A stretch of DNA of 64,000 bases from contig OX030955.1 of the NCBI GenBank assembly GCA_943735955.1, forward strand, positions 2,253,234 through 2,317,233, read 5' to 3'. The position numbers were made by a program, and so were the translations under genes. Below the pieces are notes generated by a model. The model ran no database searches and had not been told where the DNA came from. It was given only the letters and a program-made list of their open reading frames with translations. Positions 34,739 through 51,564 of the stretch are shown here, piece by piece (the stretch's first letter is position 1; each line of letters opens with the position of its first letter). This DNA is from Piscicola geometra. Lineage: Eukaryota; Annelida; Clitellata; Hirudinida; Piscicolidae.

Positions 34739-36897
34739 GACAAAGATAATCCTGTTCTCTCTAACATGTTTTATTCACTCCACTTGAAGGATATATATTT
34801 TTATTACTTCCATTAACTGTTTTAGATGTTCATAATTTAAAAAAAATTTATTTAAGTTAAAGTATTTTACTTAATTTTATTTCAATTACTATCACAATGA
34901 AAAAGTGCATTAAACTTTGATGAACGGATGGCAAGTATTTATATTTTTTAATATATCCAAAACATATACATATAGTAATACTATATATATATGATCCAAA
35001 ATATATAAAAAATAATTTTGTTATCTTTTTCTGTTTAGTTTGCATACTTATATAGCTGTGTAGAACTTTCTTCTGTCGTAGAGGCTCAACATGAATACGT
35101 TGAGCATATGTAAAATCCAATGGCCTCATATTTTGCGTCAAATATTATTTATATTATTTACAAATTTACATCGGAAATGTCTAAACTTTCGTCAAAAGAA
35201 TATATGTATTTTTTTTTCCATCTAAACATACATTCATAAACAATTAATGTGCTTTATTGGTTCTAGAATGACTGCACTGGCATGCCATGACAAATGATGA
35301 TTTCCAAGATACACCGTATTTATGGTAACTTGCGCTTGGAATTCTAAGATACGTCACCATAAATGACTCATTATATAAAAATACAGTTGAGAGATGTATT
35401 AAAAAAGTATACATGAAAAGATAATAGATGGCAATGTCATTAATTACTTTGTTTAATAAAATAATAATTATTCAATATTTTTATAAATCAGTTAAATATT
35501 CACTCATGCAGCCGTGTCAACAGCCCCTCACTAAAAACTGCATTTGCAACACTACTTACTATAGAGACCGACCGAGTCTACGATAAACTGATGAAGTTTT
35601 TAAACTAGTCCAAATGTTAAAGTTATTTGTACATTGTACAACATATCCGAGGTCATCGAACAGACAAATGGTGTTACAGTGGAGTTAAAATATCATTCTT
35701 TTGGGGAGTTCAAAATATGGGAGGGTCGTTTAATAATTACAAGTCAACTAAAATAGGTCTGGAAAAAAACATTTAATTCTTTTGCCAATTTTTGAAGGAT
35801 ACCGTATGCTTCATTCGAATAGAGAAGCGATAAATCTGCGTGACAAATTTATTCTACTTTAAAATTAAGGAATGTTTTAATCACAGGGCCTAGACTATGC
35901 CTGGCCTAGTTCCCCCATATATAAACGAGTTCAGACGATTCAAATTAGTAAAAATAGAAATCTCTTTATCTCTTTCGATGCTTTATTCAAGAATAAATAT
36001 AATTCTGAATTAGTAGACCGATCCTAATGAGTCAAGAAAAGATGAAACGAACCCGAAAATATTCCCATTTCCAGACCAACTCTAGGGGGTGAAAATGTTG
36101 TTTGTAGGATATTTATGGTTTAAAATTATAGGGTCTAATCATATACTATATATATGCATCAAACTGATTTTTAAAAATCTTTGGGATGAAAATTTTTTAA
36201 ACAAGTTTCTGATATATAAAATATATTCATAAACAGGAATTTCATGGGCTCATTCAGTTTTCTTTCTACATGACTTGTTTTTTAAAACCATTGAAGACAG
36301 TTGTTATATTTTTCAGTTATATCAATTGCTGAAATTTTTTTATTCAAATTAATATCACATTGTAATAACAAGAGTCCTTGGTTAGATGTTTTAAATTTTA
36401 AAAACAAAGTTTTTTAATGTTGAAAATATGTTTTCATTATTATAATTGTTAAATATTTTAAATACTTTTTCACATTATAGAGTATAATCTACTTTTTTAC
36501 TTTTAACCATTTGTTCAAATCTTCATCCTTGCTCTCTCAAGTTTACCTTTTTCTTCATTTCTTCTGTTTTAATCTACCTTTCATATAAATGCACAACCCG
36601 GCTTTTCTGAAAGGTGTTTGTTTGAAACTCTAGATGATTCGATTATAATCGATTAGATTACATAACATTAAATTAAATTTTAATTATTAAAAATAATTTA
36701 TCATTACCATCCCATATCATTCATTCTGATTCCAAAACTTTACAAATTTTATATTTATTTCAGTATGCATTTGTTTTCTATTTGTTTACTTATTGACACA
36801 TCCGAATAAAACACATTTGAATGGAATCATAATATCATGTAAATAACCTCAAATCTGGGACTCATTATTTTTATGATTATTAATATTATAACTATAG
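34739..36897. other. Divergent intergenic region PHKG / CNOT6
   Basis: AT-rich, with no repeat arrays. It should hold the PHKG promoter and the promoter and first exon(s) of CNOT6. No convincing CNOT6 start codon was found here: the exon at 36898 needs an upstream exon ending in phase 1, and none could be assigned. Confidence 0.55.
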
Positions 36898-41535
<4,638 letters not shown>

Positions 41536-41596
41536 GTCTTTGCAGGTGTTTGTAGATTTGTACCCATCAGCCTTTGCCCTGCATCAGACACATACA

Positions 41597-41648
<52 letters not shown>

Positions 41649-42074
41649 TACACACACACACTCTGCATCTGGTGTGTTCATTCTTTACGCATGCGTGTTG
41701 TTCACAGTACGCCTGCCTTCAGAGCGTATTTAGAGACTTTGTTTGGTCTTTTGTTAAGATTATTTGAAATTCCTTTCTATCTTTGTTGCCATCATTCGGA
41801 CACCATCCTCCAGTGATATTCCACTTTTTACATTTTCGGTCGATCAATGATTGCCGTAAATCATCATGTATGAGACACATCTGTGTGGTTGTGTGTGCCG
41901 CGTAGATTTTGTACTTTTATTTGTGTAAATCTTGATTCTAGTGTGGAGTGGGTTGCCACAGTGCCAGGTAACACTCCTGTCTTGTAGTGCCAACACACTC
42001 GCATCTAGTCAATAAAATAACGTTTTTGCAAATAAATGTAGTTTATACGAAAAAAAAATATATATCCAGTTAGG
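41536..42074 (+). other. CNOT6 3' untranslated region and flank
   Basis: Contains a (CA)n tract at about 41598-41662 and AATAAA at 42011-42016 (AGTCAATAAAATAACG), the likely polyadenylation signal. I see no further coding sequence. Confidence 0.65.
42011..42016 (+). terminator. CNOT6 polyadenylation signal
   Basis: AATAAA 476 bases downstream of the CNOT6 stop codon. Confidence 0.6.
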
Positions 42075-42590
42075 TATCAGCTTAATGTCCATCGCAGTCT
42101 TTCAAACCGCATCAGTGAACCCATCGACTCGTTCCTCAGAAAGAACGAGGCAGGTTTCAGAACAGGCCGCAGTTGCATGCAGCAAGTTCACATTCGGAGG
42201 AGGATTGTGGATGACGCATACCCGCAAGACATCCCACTCTTCATCACTTTCGTCGACCTCAAGAAAGCCTTCGTCTCGATCGACCGAGAGATTATGTTTG
42301 CAATACTTCGGAGATTAGCAACGTCAACCAGCCATACAAGCTCAGCATTCTGCACCCTTCAAAACCAAAGTCCAGCGTCCACATCACAAACGAGGCTCTC
42401 TTCACAAGAGTCGCACAGGAGTGCACTGAAGGATTGGTTCGGAAGCGCCAACCCACAATTACCCGCTATTGTCTTCGCATGTCCGCAGACGAGCCTGTGC
42501 ACCGTTACTTATTCTACGAATCTGAGATGAAAACACAAAAACGTCATGGCAGACCAATGATGTCATATCGACAACAAACCTTGTCATGAT
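42075..42590 (+). mobile_element. Internally deleted LINE reverse-transcriptase fragment
   Basis: The first frame has the RT blocks NEAGFRTGRSCMQQ and FITFVDLKKAF (family F.DF.KAFDS) up to about 42310. After a frame change the DNA encodes SNEALFTRVAQE and KRHGRPMMSYRQQTL, which match the C-terminal RMxxD...GRP...W region of the same type of protein. The YxDD catalytic block and fingers-palm middle are missing, so a large internal deletion joined the two ends. Not functional. Clade unresolved; it could be the same family as the 3' end at 22100-22462. Confidence 0.7.
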
Positions 42591-43029
42591 CGATCCAGTG
42601 CAACAACGCATCAAGTCGACCATGGGTAAGTTCCAGTGACTGCATAGTGATGAGTATAAAGTATTACGCGTCCCTAGACCCTATGTCCTAGGAGGTTGAT
42701 TCACAAAACGATTACACTGTGTAATCAGCTATGCATGCAACAAAAAGCATTTATAGAAATAAAATATTGTTTTGGAGGAATAAAAATTATCTACTTCTTT
42801 TTCAAGTTTAGAAAAATGTAAAAAATAATTTTTGTACCTAAAATAAAAACTACATATACGGCTATTTTTGTAATAAAAAAATTGAAATTACAGATATTTC
42901 AGCAGTTCTGATATCTAAGCTAGTTAATGTGTCATTCTAGATTACAATAAAAAATTTTAAACATCAAAATAAATGAAGTGCATGAAGTTTCAATCATTTT
43001 TTCCATCGAAAATTAAAAGAAAGTTATAG

Positions 43030-43305
43030 TTATAGAGTCATTTAAATGTAAATCGAAAGCTTCTTCTAAGTTCGTTCCATCTTATCTATTCCATCTGATT
43101 CAGTTGCTTCTTAATCTGAAGTGGTGTCATGGGTGGTGTCAAGGTTGGTGTCATGGGTGGTGTCAAGGGTGGTGTCAAAGTGGGTCTCCATGACGAAGTC
43201 AGACCGCATTTGTTGCCATTAAACTACATACCTACCTACCATCCATCCATCAATCCCCCGAACCAACATTCCAAACTCCCGGGCACAACACCCATGCCAG
43301 TGTGA
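43030..43305. repeat. Direct duplication of the NUF2 3' end (copy B)
   Basis: Nearly identical, in order, to 44655-45030: AAATGTAAATCGAAAGC, TTCTTCTAAGTTCGTTC, the terminal exon, GTGGGTCTCCATGACGAAG, GCATTTGTTGCCATTAAAC, CATACCTACCTACCATCC and TCCCGGGCACAACACCCAT. Copy B has extra GGTGTCATGGGTGGTGTCAA steps. Copy A has about 135 bp inserted after the first block. Starts of the two copies lie about 1.6 kb apart. Confidence 0.9.
43086..43115 (-). other. NUF2: Possible alternative last exon of NUF2 (copy B)
   Basis: Intact acceptor (CACCACTTCAG) followed by an open frame encoding IKKQLNQME and a TAG stop, against IKKQLNQIE in the nearer copy at 44854-44883. It is phase 0, compatible with the donor at 45320. 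Whether it is used cannot be told from sequence. Confidence 0.5.
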
Positions 43306-44430
43306 AATTCTTTCGCCATCACTGAAAATACGATTTGAAAAGTTTATACACATGAATCATTGAATATAGTGATCAAATCCTGAATCACTGGGACTAAACA
43401 AACAAGTGTGGTGCATTATAATAAACTTACTTGTGTTTCGACCATTTTCTCTTTGGTTTTGTCCTTCAGTGTTTCAACTAAATTCAAGAGTTTGCCGGTA
43501 ACTTGATAGCAATTGGACTTTATAAACAATGACGCGAGCTCAAATAGCTCGACACAAGCACATCATTTGCATAAAATAGAATAAAAAAGAATATAAAAGA
43601 TGAACTTAATTGAAGAGGCAAGATCTTTCGAACATGTTGCTAATTTATATTGAAGTCTTCCTAAACATCATCGCCGCAAAATCAATGTCGTTATTGATCC
43701 CTCTCAGAAGAGGGTTCGTTACTCTATTCGTTCTACTTCTTCCTTCTATTGGAGCTTTGGCGCTTTGGTTTTCTTACAATATTTTATAAGCTTAAAAGTT
43801 TATGCAAAATGAAGAATGCATATAAAAGGTCCAAATTGAGACAAATTTTAAATTACAATTCAGGTTAAAATATTAAAAATGAAGATTTGTTGGAGGAATA
43901 AAATCTGAACGTGAAGGCGGGTTTACTGCGAAAATAAACATAAAATAAACAAATTGAAAAAGATGTATGCATGCAAGTTTTAAAAAACTGACGTATAATG
44001 TGTCATAAAATGTAGTGTATTTGACACTTAACATGGGCATTTGGAGATTTCAGATGAAACCGTTAATTTCCGTTTAATAATTTAACGGAACTTCCAACAA
44101 AAGTCGTTATCGTTAATTTTATTTATTTCCATCCATTAAAGTATGTAAACATTGTTTTATGCCATTTTTGACGATTATGTTTGAAATTAGATTATTAAGC
44201 ATTAAACAAAATTCACCAATTTCAGATTATTTTCATAACAAAATTCAATAATTTCAATTTATTTTCCTCACAAAGTTCACTACTTTCAGATTATTTCCTT
44301 AAATCTTTCAAAAATGGCTAAATGTTACCGATTTAAATGGTTTTGTAGTTTAGAAAAGTAATTAATTTGGAATGCCAAATGTGTTGAAGCATGAATCTAT
44401 TCACAAATAAGGAAAATCCGTTTTTGAGTT

Positions 44431-44625
44431 CTCGAGCGGGTTGGCTTAGATGGTAAGTCGTTAGACCTGCAACTTAAAGGTCGCCAGTTCGAATCCATGT
44501 ACAGCCAACCGTGAGCTATCATATACCTAGTGTATATGATGCGGTGTTTCACGCTTATGTCGTGTGAGTGGCGCTTCAGTTGCGTGCCCGGGCCCTATAC
44601 AAAACTGATAATTATTATTTTTAGA
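44431..44625 (+). mobile_element. tRNA-derived SINE with LINE-type tail
   Basis: The head resembles a tRNA gene, with an A-box-like TTGGCTTAGATGG (44441-44453) and a B-box AGTTCGAATCC (44486-44496). The body follows with CTAGTGTATATGATGCGGTG. The tail CAGTTGCGTGCCCGGGCCCT, CTATACAAAACTGATAATT, (ATT) matches the LINE 3' end at 22388-22462. It is not called a tRNA because the acceptor stem does not close and relatives occur elsewhere in the window. Confidence 0.8.
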
Positions 44626-44853
44626 TAAACACATATTTAGATATGTAATCATAAACAGCAATCGAGTCTTATTTAAATGTAAATCGAAAGCTTTCACTAG
44701 GTGTAATGAGTGATTTAAAATAAAACCAAACGCAATATATAAGTTCTTGCACATATAATATTTTTTAAACAAAGTAAACGAAATATAAATGGTTCTTTTT
44801 AAAAATGAAACTCAAAATAATCCAAGTTTCTTCTAAGTTCGTTCACATCTTAG

Positions 44854-46109
44854 CTATTCAATCTGATTCAGTTGCTTCTTAATCTGAAGTGGTGTCATGG
44901 GTGGTGTCAAAGTGGGTCTCCATGACGAAGTCAGACAGCATTTGTTGCCATTAAACTACATACCTACCTACCATCCATTCATCCATCCCCCGAACCAACA
45001 TTCCAAACTCCCGGGCACAACACCCATACCACCACCACCGCCTTAACGTCGACACCATCATCGACTCACCAACCACCCAAGCATAACCTCCAAACCCAAC
45101 CCTCACCCACTTCAACATCCATACCACCACCCAACCCCCCCCCACTTTAACATCCATACCACCACCCAACTCCCCCCCCCCACTTTAACATCCATACCAC
45201 CACCCAACCCCCCCCCCCCCTTTAACATCCATACCACCACCACCCACCCCCCCACACCACCACCCACCCACCACAACCACCCACCACAACCACCCACCCC
45301 ACCAGCACCACCCACCCACCCTTTCCATGAGCGCAAAAAAACGCTCCTGGCACTTGCCCATCTGCTCATCCCTGCTCGCAAACTCCTCCTCCATCGCCTC
45401 AAACTCCGCCTCCAACGCCTCCTTCTCCTCCTTGCCCCTCTTCACTTTCCTATCACCATGATGATCATGATTATGATGATGGTGATGACGATGATGATGA
45501 CGATGGTGATGACGATGATGATGACGATGATGATGATGACGATGATGACGACGATGATGATGACGATGGTGATGACGATGATAATGATCCAAATATTGAG
45601 GACTCACTCGCGCATAGACAGCAAGAGACTCTTCTTCTCCTGCATCTGTTGGTTGTATGGAGGAGGGGGGAGGTTGTATGAAGGGAGGGGGGAGGTTGTA
45701 TGGAGGAGGGGGGGAGGTTGTATGGAGGGGGGGGGGGAGGTTGTATGGAGGGGGGGAGGTTGTATGGAGGAGGGGGGAGGTTGTATGGAGGGGGGGGTGG
45801 TTGTATGGAGGAGGGGGAAGGTTGTATGGAGGGAGGGGGGGGGGGTGGTTGCAGTCGTGGTGGTGAAGAGGCAAGGAGAGTATAATTCATTCAAGCACAA
45901 ATGCACTATTCAGTCAAGCACAAATGCACCATTCATTCAATAGACATGCACAACTCATGCATGAATGGATGCACCATGCTGCATTCACCTTGAGAGTGGC
46001 GGCCTCAATGTTTTTGGTCAACTTCTTCCCCGCCTCGTCATATTCCTTTAGTTTCTTTTGTAGATCTGTGAGCAAATCAAAAGCGTTAGTAATAGTAGTA
46101 GTGCTGGTG

Positions 46110-46150
<41 letters not shown>

Positions 46151-46169
46151 GGTGGTAGTAGTAGTGGGT

Positions 46170-46210
<41 letters not shown>

Positions 46211-46247
46211 AGTAGTAGTAGTAGTAGTGGTGGTAGTAGTAGTGGGT

Positions 46248-46288
<41 letters not shown>

Positions 46289-46532
46289 AGTAGTAGTAGT
46301 AGTGGTGGTGGTGGTAGTAGTAGTGGTGGTAGTAGTAGTAGTAGTGGTGGTAGTAGTAGTAGTAGTAATGCCCACGCACAGTCTTTCTTGGCAGCCAGCT
46401 TCCGTCTCGACTCCTCCCCCTCGTGCTTCTTGCCTGAAACCTTCGTCGACAAATCTCTGCATGCATGCATCAGTGAATGCAGTAGTCATAGTAGTAGTTG
46501 TAGGAATGGTAGTAATAATTGAGGTAATGATA

Positions 46533-46563
<31 letters not shown>

Positions 46564-49500
46564 AAGTAATGTTTGTAGTATTGGGAGTGGTAATAACAAC
46601 AGTAGGAGTAATGGTTGTAGTAATGAAAGTTATGATAGTAGTAGTAGTAATGAGAGTTATGATAGTAGTATTAGAAGTAATGGGAGTGATGATAGTAGTA
46701 GTAGTAGAAGTAAGGGGAGTGAATATAGTAGTAGTAGTAGAAGTGAGGGGAGTGATGATAGTAGTAGTAGTAGAAGTAATGGGAGTGATGATAGTAGTAG
46801 TAGTAGAAGTAATGGGAGTGATGATAGTAGTAGTGGAAGGCAAAAGTGGCAAGACTTGATGTCCATGTCAGCGAGCGATCTAGTGACGGAGAGAAGTATT
46901 GAGCACTGAGCCTCCACCTGTGCATGAATGCATGCATGAATGGAGGAATGAATGGAGGAAGGAATGCATGCATGAATGGAGGAAGGAATGCATGCATTAA
47001 TGGAGAAATAAATGCATGCATGAATGGAGGAAGGAATGCATGCATGAATGGAAGAATGAATGATGCATAGTGAAATGAATTAATGGAGGAATAAATGAAT
47101 GCATGCATGATTTAATGCAAACCATTATTTTTGGATCATAATTAATCAATTATAAAAATATAACAAAGAAAAGAGGAAGCGAAAGAGAAATGAATATAGA
47201 ACAAGAGGAGGAAGACAGGAAAGAAATGAAACAAGAATGAAAGAGACTGACCTGCTCGGCCTGCTGACACAGATCACGCATCTTGAGCTGACTGGCCAGG
47301 CACTCTGCATTCTTAGCTCGCAAGTCGCTCAGCTGGTCGTCAAGTGGTCGTCAAGTAGAACAATCCACATCCACCTCGACCGCAGCCACAAACTCAATAC
47401 TAAGCCACCAACACAACAACCACAACGGAAAAAGCATCACAACAACCAGCACAGCAAGCCTCATCAAACCACCATCTTCAACGCCCACACCACCACGGAA
47501 ACAACCCCGACAACCACCAGCAACCACACGACAACAACCCCGACAACCACCAGCAACCACACGACAACAAGCCCGACAACCACCAGCAACCACACGACAA
47601 CAACCAGCAACCACACGACAACAACCCCGACAACCACAAGCAACCACACGACAACAACCCCGACAACCACCAGCAACCACACGACAACAACCCCGACAAC
47701 CACCAGCAAGCACACGACAACAAGCACCACGACGACAACCAGCAACCACACGACAACAACCCCGACAACCACCAGCAACCACACGACAACAACCCCGACA
47801 ACCACCAGCAAGCACACGACAACAACCCCGACAACCACCAGCAAGCACACGACAACAAGCACCACGACGACCACCAGCAAGCACACGACAACAACCCCGA
47901 CAAGCACCAGCAACCACATGACAACAAGCACCACGACGACGACAGAAGCACCCACCTGTGCCTTGAAGGCAGCCAGCTTCTGCTTGGTCTTGCCCGGCTC
48001 GGACACCACCTTGCCTTGCGCCTCGTCCACCCGCGCACTCAGCACGTCCACCCTCTTCTCCTGCTCTTCCTGGGTGGGTGGGATGGATGGATGGGGTGTG
48101 ATGGATGGATGAAAGAGTGAATAGATGGGATGGATGGATGGGGTGTGATGGAAGAAAGAGTGAATAGATGGGATGGATGAAAGAGATAGAATAGATGGGA
48201 TGGATAGAAGGTAATAAGGGGTAGAAGGAAGGGATGTTGGAAAGTAATGGATGGAAGAAAAGGATGAAAGGAAAAAATGAGAAGGAGGAAAGGGAGAGCA
48301 ATAAAACTGACCAGTTGGTTCTTTTGTTGGTTCAGCAACAGCTCCACCTCCTTGTGGGCCTTGCCGGCACTGGAGACGAGTGCTGCCTGCGTGTCGAGGT
48401 CCCTCATCACATCCCTATACTCCTTCGTCTTCTGCATGTGTGTGTGCGTGTGCACCAGTTCGCATGTGTGCATGTGATTAGGTTCGAGTGTGTATCAATG
48501 CATGTGTGCACGTGATTAGATGTGAGCGTGCATCACATGGGAAAGTATTTATCACTTCCATTCATCCTCTCTTCCACTCTCTCCTTCCTCCATCCCTATC
48601 CCTTTCCATCCATCCATCCATCGAACCTGACTCATCAACTCCTTGGCAGTCGCGACTTTCTCCACGACGGCGTCCCGTCGCTTCCTCGCCCCCTCCAACC
48701 TCTCCTCCAGCTGCTCCGCCTGCGCCTTGTCCGCGTCCTTCGTGATGATGGTGATGATGATGGTGGAGTCGTGATGATGATGATGGAGTATTGATGATGA
48801 TGATGGAGTATTGATGATGATGATGGTGGAGAAGTAATGATGATAGAGTTGTGATGATGATTATGATGATGGAGTAGTGATGATGATGATGAAGTGGTGA
48901 TGATGATGATGGTGGAGAAGTAATGATGATGAAGTAGTGATGATGATGATGGTGGAGTAGTGATGATGATGATGAAGTGGTGATGATGATGATGGTGGAG
49001 AAGTAATGATGATAGAGTGGGGATGATGGCGAAGTGATGGAAGAGTGATGATGGAGTTAAGTGTGATTGTGATGGATTACTCAAAATGGAGAATCTCATT
49101 TTGGATGATCAAAAACTCGTTCATGAGTATCATCCTCCTCCTCCTCCTCATCATCATCATCATTCTACTCATTATCACCCTCATACACATCATCATTATC
49201 ATCACCCTCAAACACATCATCATTATCATCACCCTCATACACATCATCATTATCATCACCCTCATACTCATCATCATTATCATCACCCTCCTCCTCACAA
49301 GGGCGGCGACGACGTCGTTATAGATCTCGAGGTAGTTGCCCTGGAAGCGGAGGTAGTTGAGGAGGCACGAGAGGATGGAGTGGATGCGCTTCTTGTCGGG
49401 GTAGGCTGTTAGGAGAGAGAGATGGAGGAGAGGATGGAGGGGAGGGAGAGTGGAGGTGGTGGTGAGGGAGAGTGGAGTGATGGTAATGGGAGTGGAGGGG

Positions 49501-51310
49501 AAGGCTGTGTGGAGAGAGAATGAGAAAGAAGGTGGTGGGGAGAGAGGGAGTGGTGGTAATGAGAGAGTGGTGGTGGGAAGAAGGGAGTAATGGGAGAGAT
49601 ATGGGAGGGATGGTAAAAGAGAGTGGTGAGAGTGAAGGAAGTGATGGTAGAGAGTGGAGAGAGGGAGTGAATGGAGAGAGAAAGTGATGGGGTGAGTGGA
49701 GAGAGGGGGTGATGGGGGTGAGTGGAGAGAGGGAGTGATGGGGTGAGTGGAGAGAGGGGGTGATGGGGGTGAGTGGAGAGAGGGAGTGATGGGGTGAGTG
49801 GAGAGAGGGGGTGATGGGGGTGAGTGGAGAGAGGGAGTGATGGGGTGAGTGGAGAGAGGGGGTGATGGGGGTGAGTGGAGAGAGAAAGTGATGGGGTGAG
49901 TGGAGAGAGGGGGTGAAGGGGTGAGTGGAGAGAGGGGGTGATGGGGATGAGTGGAGAGAGGGGGTGATGGGGATGAGTGGAGAGAGGGGGTGATGGGGGT
50001 GAGTAGAGAGAGGGAGTGATGGGGGTGAGTGGAGAGAGGGGGTGATGGGGGTGAGTAGAGAGAGGGAGTGATGGGGGTGAGTGGAGAGAGGGATGGGGTG
50101 AGTGGAGAGAGGGATGGGGTGAGTGGAGAGAGGGATGGAGTGAGTGGAGAGAGGGATGGGGTGAGTGGAGAGAGGGAGTGATGGGGGTGAGTGGAGAGAG
50201 GGAGTGATGGGGGTGAGTGGAGAGTGATGGTGGAGGGTGAAGAGTGATGGTGAAGGGAAAAAGTGATGGTGGTTAGAGGGGAGATTGTGGTGATAGGGAA
50301 GGGAGTGATGGTGGATAGAGCAGAGGGATGATGGTGAGAGAAAGAGAAGGGTTTATAAAAAGAAAGTAGGATGAAATTAGAGGAATTTGAAGAAAGAGCG
50401 CTATAGAAATCTATTTGATTGATTGAAGAGTGTGAAGAGAAGAAATGAAGCTGGGATGAACAATCACTCAGTACTTGGTTTTTGTAGATCGTCCAATGTG
50501 AAGAGCTCCCCGTCGAAACAGGCCTTCTCTAGAGCCTCATTTCTGTGAGAAAAATGTTTAATTACATTTTAATTAGCTAATTAAATGAACTTTTTTTTAA
50601 TTATTGACATGTCTTTTTGATGGCCTACATGGAATCGACAAGCATTAGCCTGCGTGTAATCTCAGCATAGAGATAGCTGAAATTTCCATTGTCATTTGAC
50701 TCCTGTAAAAAAACATTAAATGAATTGGAAATAAGTTTAAAATGAGAAATAGAAAACATGAATGATTTAATCTTTAAATGTTAATTTGTAATATAAACTT
50801 TTATTTCATATTTATATAAACACTAATTATTAATAGCAATGTATTGTAACCAATAGAGAGGCGAATTCTTCAGGTGTTTGAAGAAAAATTTTGGACACGA
50901 TGGCCACAAATATATTAAACCAAGCGTCAGGCTGTAAAACAAGCAAGTTAGATTTATAATTTAAATATTGAAAAATATTTTCACTGAATTAAACTCACAG
51001 TTGGCTTGTTGAAATTCTCAGGGGTAAGTTTTATATTGAATTCACTGTAATACATTATCATATCTTTCATACTCCGAACAAACGGGTAAGTGGTAAGCTG
51101 TCATGAAAATTATTCATGATACTAATAATGTGTAAAAAATTATATTATTTATTCTAATTATTTAAATATTTGAATGCATAAGTAATCTTTCGTAAAAATA
51201 GAGTAAGATAAAGCATGGCCATAAAAAGCTTTATATTTATGATAGAAAAAATGTATTTATTCAAACATTTCAAAAACTAAAAAACATTGTACCTTTACTT
51301 CGTTGGCCAT
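44854..51310 (-). CDS. NUF2: Kinetochore protein NUF2 (NDC80 complex)
   Basis: Subunit of the NDC80 complex, which ties kinetochores to spindle microtubules. Sixteen exons: 51310-51293, 51097-50999, 50931-50851, 50702-50629, 50542-50475, 49405-49299, 48737-48627, 48431-48312, 48069-47956, 47332-47252, 46917-46856, 46456-46380, 46065-45989, 45645-45608, 45449-45320, 44883-44854; 428 residues (human 464). The N-terminal calponin-homology domain is recognised by TYPFVRSMKDMIMYYSEF, LTPENFNKPTPDAW, then YPDKKRIHSILSCLLNYLRF (family PxxKRxxxxLSxxxNFxxF). Everything after about residue 150 is charged coiled coil (for example QLEERLEGARKRR), as expected for the rod that pairs with NDC80. The last exon is duplicated at 43086-43115. 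Exons from the sixth on lie among repeats and are GC-rich; exons 1-5 lie in AT-rich DNA. The call rests mainly on the N-terminal motifs. Confidence 0.85.
45120..45318. repeat. C-rich/CCACCCA tract, NUF2 intron 15
   Basis: Imperfect repeats around ACCACCCA and TTTAACATCCATACCACC with C-runs. In gene sense they are G/T-rich and begin directly at the exon 15 donor AGG|GTGGGTGGGTGG (exon end 45320). Confidence 0.85.
45452..45600. repeat. GATGATGATGACGATGGTGA array, NUF2 intron 14
   Basis: Trinucleotide-type repeat filling the intron between exon 14 (45608) and exon 15 (45449). Confidence 0.9.
45655..45856. repeat. GGGGGAGGTTGTATGGAGGA array, NUF2 intron 13
   Basis: About ten copies of a 19- to 22-bp G-rich unit. 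In gene sense it is C/A-rich and runs to the exon 14 acceptor (TACAACCAACAG). Confidence 0.9.
46086..46370. repeat. (GTA/GTG)n array, NUF2 intron 12
   Basis: Trinucleotide repeat of AGT, GGT and GGGTGTGGT steps on plus, filling the intron between exons 12 and 13. Confidence 0.95.
46483..46842. repeat. (AGT)n-derived array, NUF2 intron 11
   Basis: Degenerate AGTAGT blocks with a higher-order unit GGGAGTGATGATAGTAGTAG near 46680-46830. Confidence 0.9.
46921..47112. repeat. GAATGCATGCATGAATGGAG array, NUF2 intron 10
   Basis: About eight units rich in self-complementary ATGCATGC. They adjoin the exon 11 acceptor (start 46917). Confidence 0.85.
47500..47945. repeat. About 33-bp minisatellite, NUF2 intron 9
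   Basis: Unit ACAACCCCGACAACCACCAG plus CAACCACACGACA. In gene sense it is G/T-rich and begins at the exon 9 donor CAG|GTGGGTGCTTCTGTCG (exon end 47956). Confidence 0.9.
48072..48235. repeat. GGATGGATGGGGTGTGATGG array, NUF2 intron 8
   Basis: Imperfect repeat that in gene sense is C/A-rich (CCATCCATCCCACCCACCCAG) and leads to the exon 9 acceptor. Confidence 0.85.
48742..49060. repeat. GATGATGATGATGGAGTAGT array, NUF2 intron 6
   Basis: Tandem 18- to 27-bp units of GATGAT plus GGAGTAGT or GGTGGAGAAGTAAT, next to the exon 7 acceptor (48737). Confidence 0.9.
49130..49298. repeat. CATCATCATTATCATCACCC array, NUF2 intron 6
   Basis: Six copies of about 30 bp. It touches the exon 6 donor, whose flank is GTGAGGAGGAGGGTGATGAT in sense. 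Confidence 0.9.
49415..50255. repeat. GAGTGGAGAGAGGGGGTGAT minisatellite, NUF2 intron 5
   Basis: Over 25 purine-rich units of about 26-28 bp, several in a two-unit higher-order pattern. In gene sense the tract is pyrimidine-rich and precedes the exon 6 acceptor (49405). A fragment of the GATT-tailed element (AGAGCGCTATAGAAAT...GATTGATTG) follows at 50388-50426. Confidence 0.9.
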
Positions 51311-51564
51311 TTTAAGTCTTTCAATTGTAATATAAACTTCAAATTGTAGTTATCAAAATCTAATTCGCGCTAAAATGTAAGTTTTAGATTAGCTTATCTA
51401 GCACATAATTTGTAACTCAATTATTTTTAAAAATAATTCAAACTTTTTGTTTTTTGAAATATATTTTTCTCACTTTTCAGCTTAATAGTTTACAAATTTA
51501 CTATCGAAATTATATCTGAGACAAAAGAGATTTACTAACTATGAGGATTCCTTTATAAATACTC

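Noticed and set aside
36025..36093. Possible first exon of CNOT6 (ATG AGT CAA GAA AAG..., donor at GG|GTGAAA)
   Set aside because: It would leave phase 2, but the exon at 36898 needs phase 1, so it cannot be joined. The true first exon remains unknown.
44431..44505. A functional tRNA gene
   Set aside because: A and B boxes are present, but the ends do not pair as an acceptor stem, and the head is shared with another dispersed copy and continues into a LINE-type tail; a SINE.
45914..46859. Poly-Val and poly-Thr ORFs of over 300 codons
   Set aside because: Products of (GTA)n/(GTG)n arrays in NUF2 introns; the genuine NUF2 exons inside them use another frame.
47237..48301. Thr/Asn/His-rich and Cys/Val-rich ORFs of 291 and 316 codons
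   Set aside because: Frames of the 33-bp minisatellite in NUF2 intron 9 joined to flanking exon sequence in the wrong frame.
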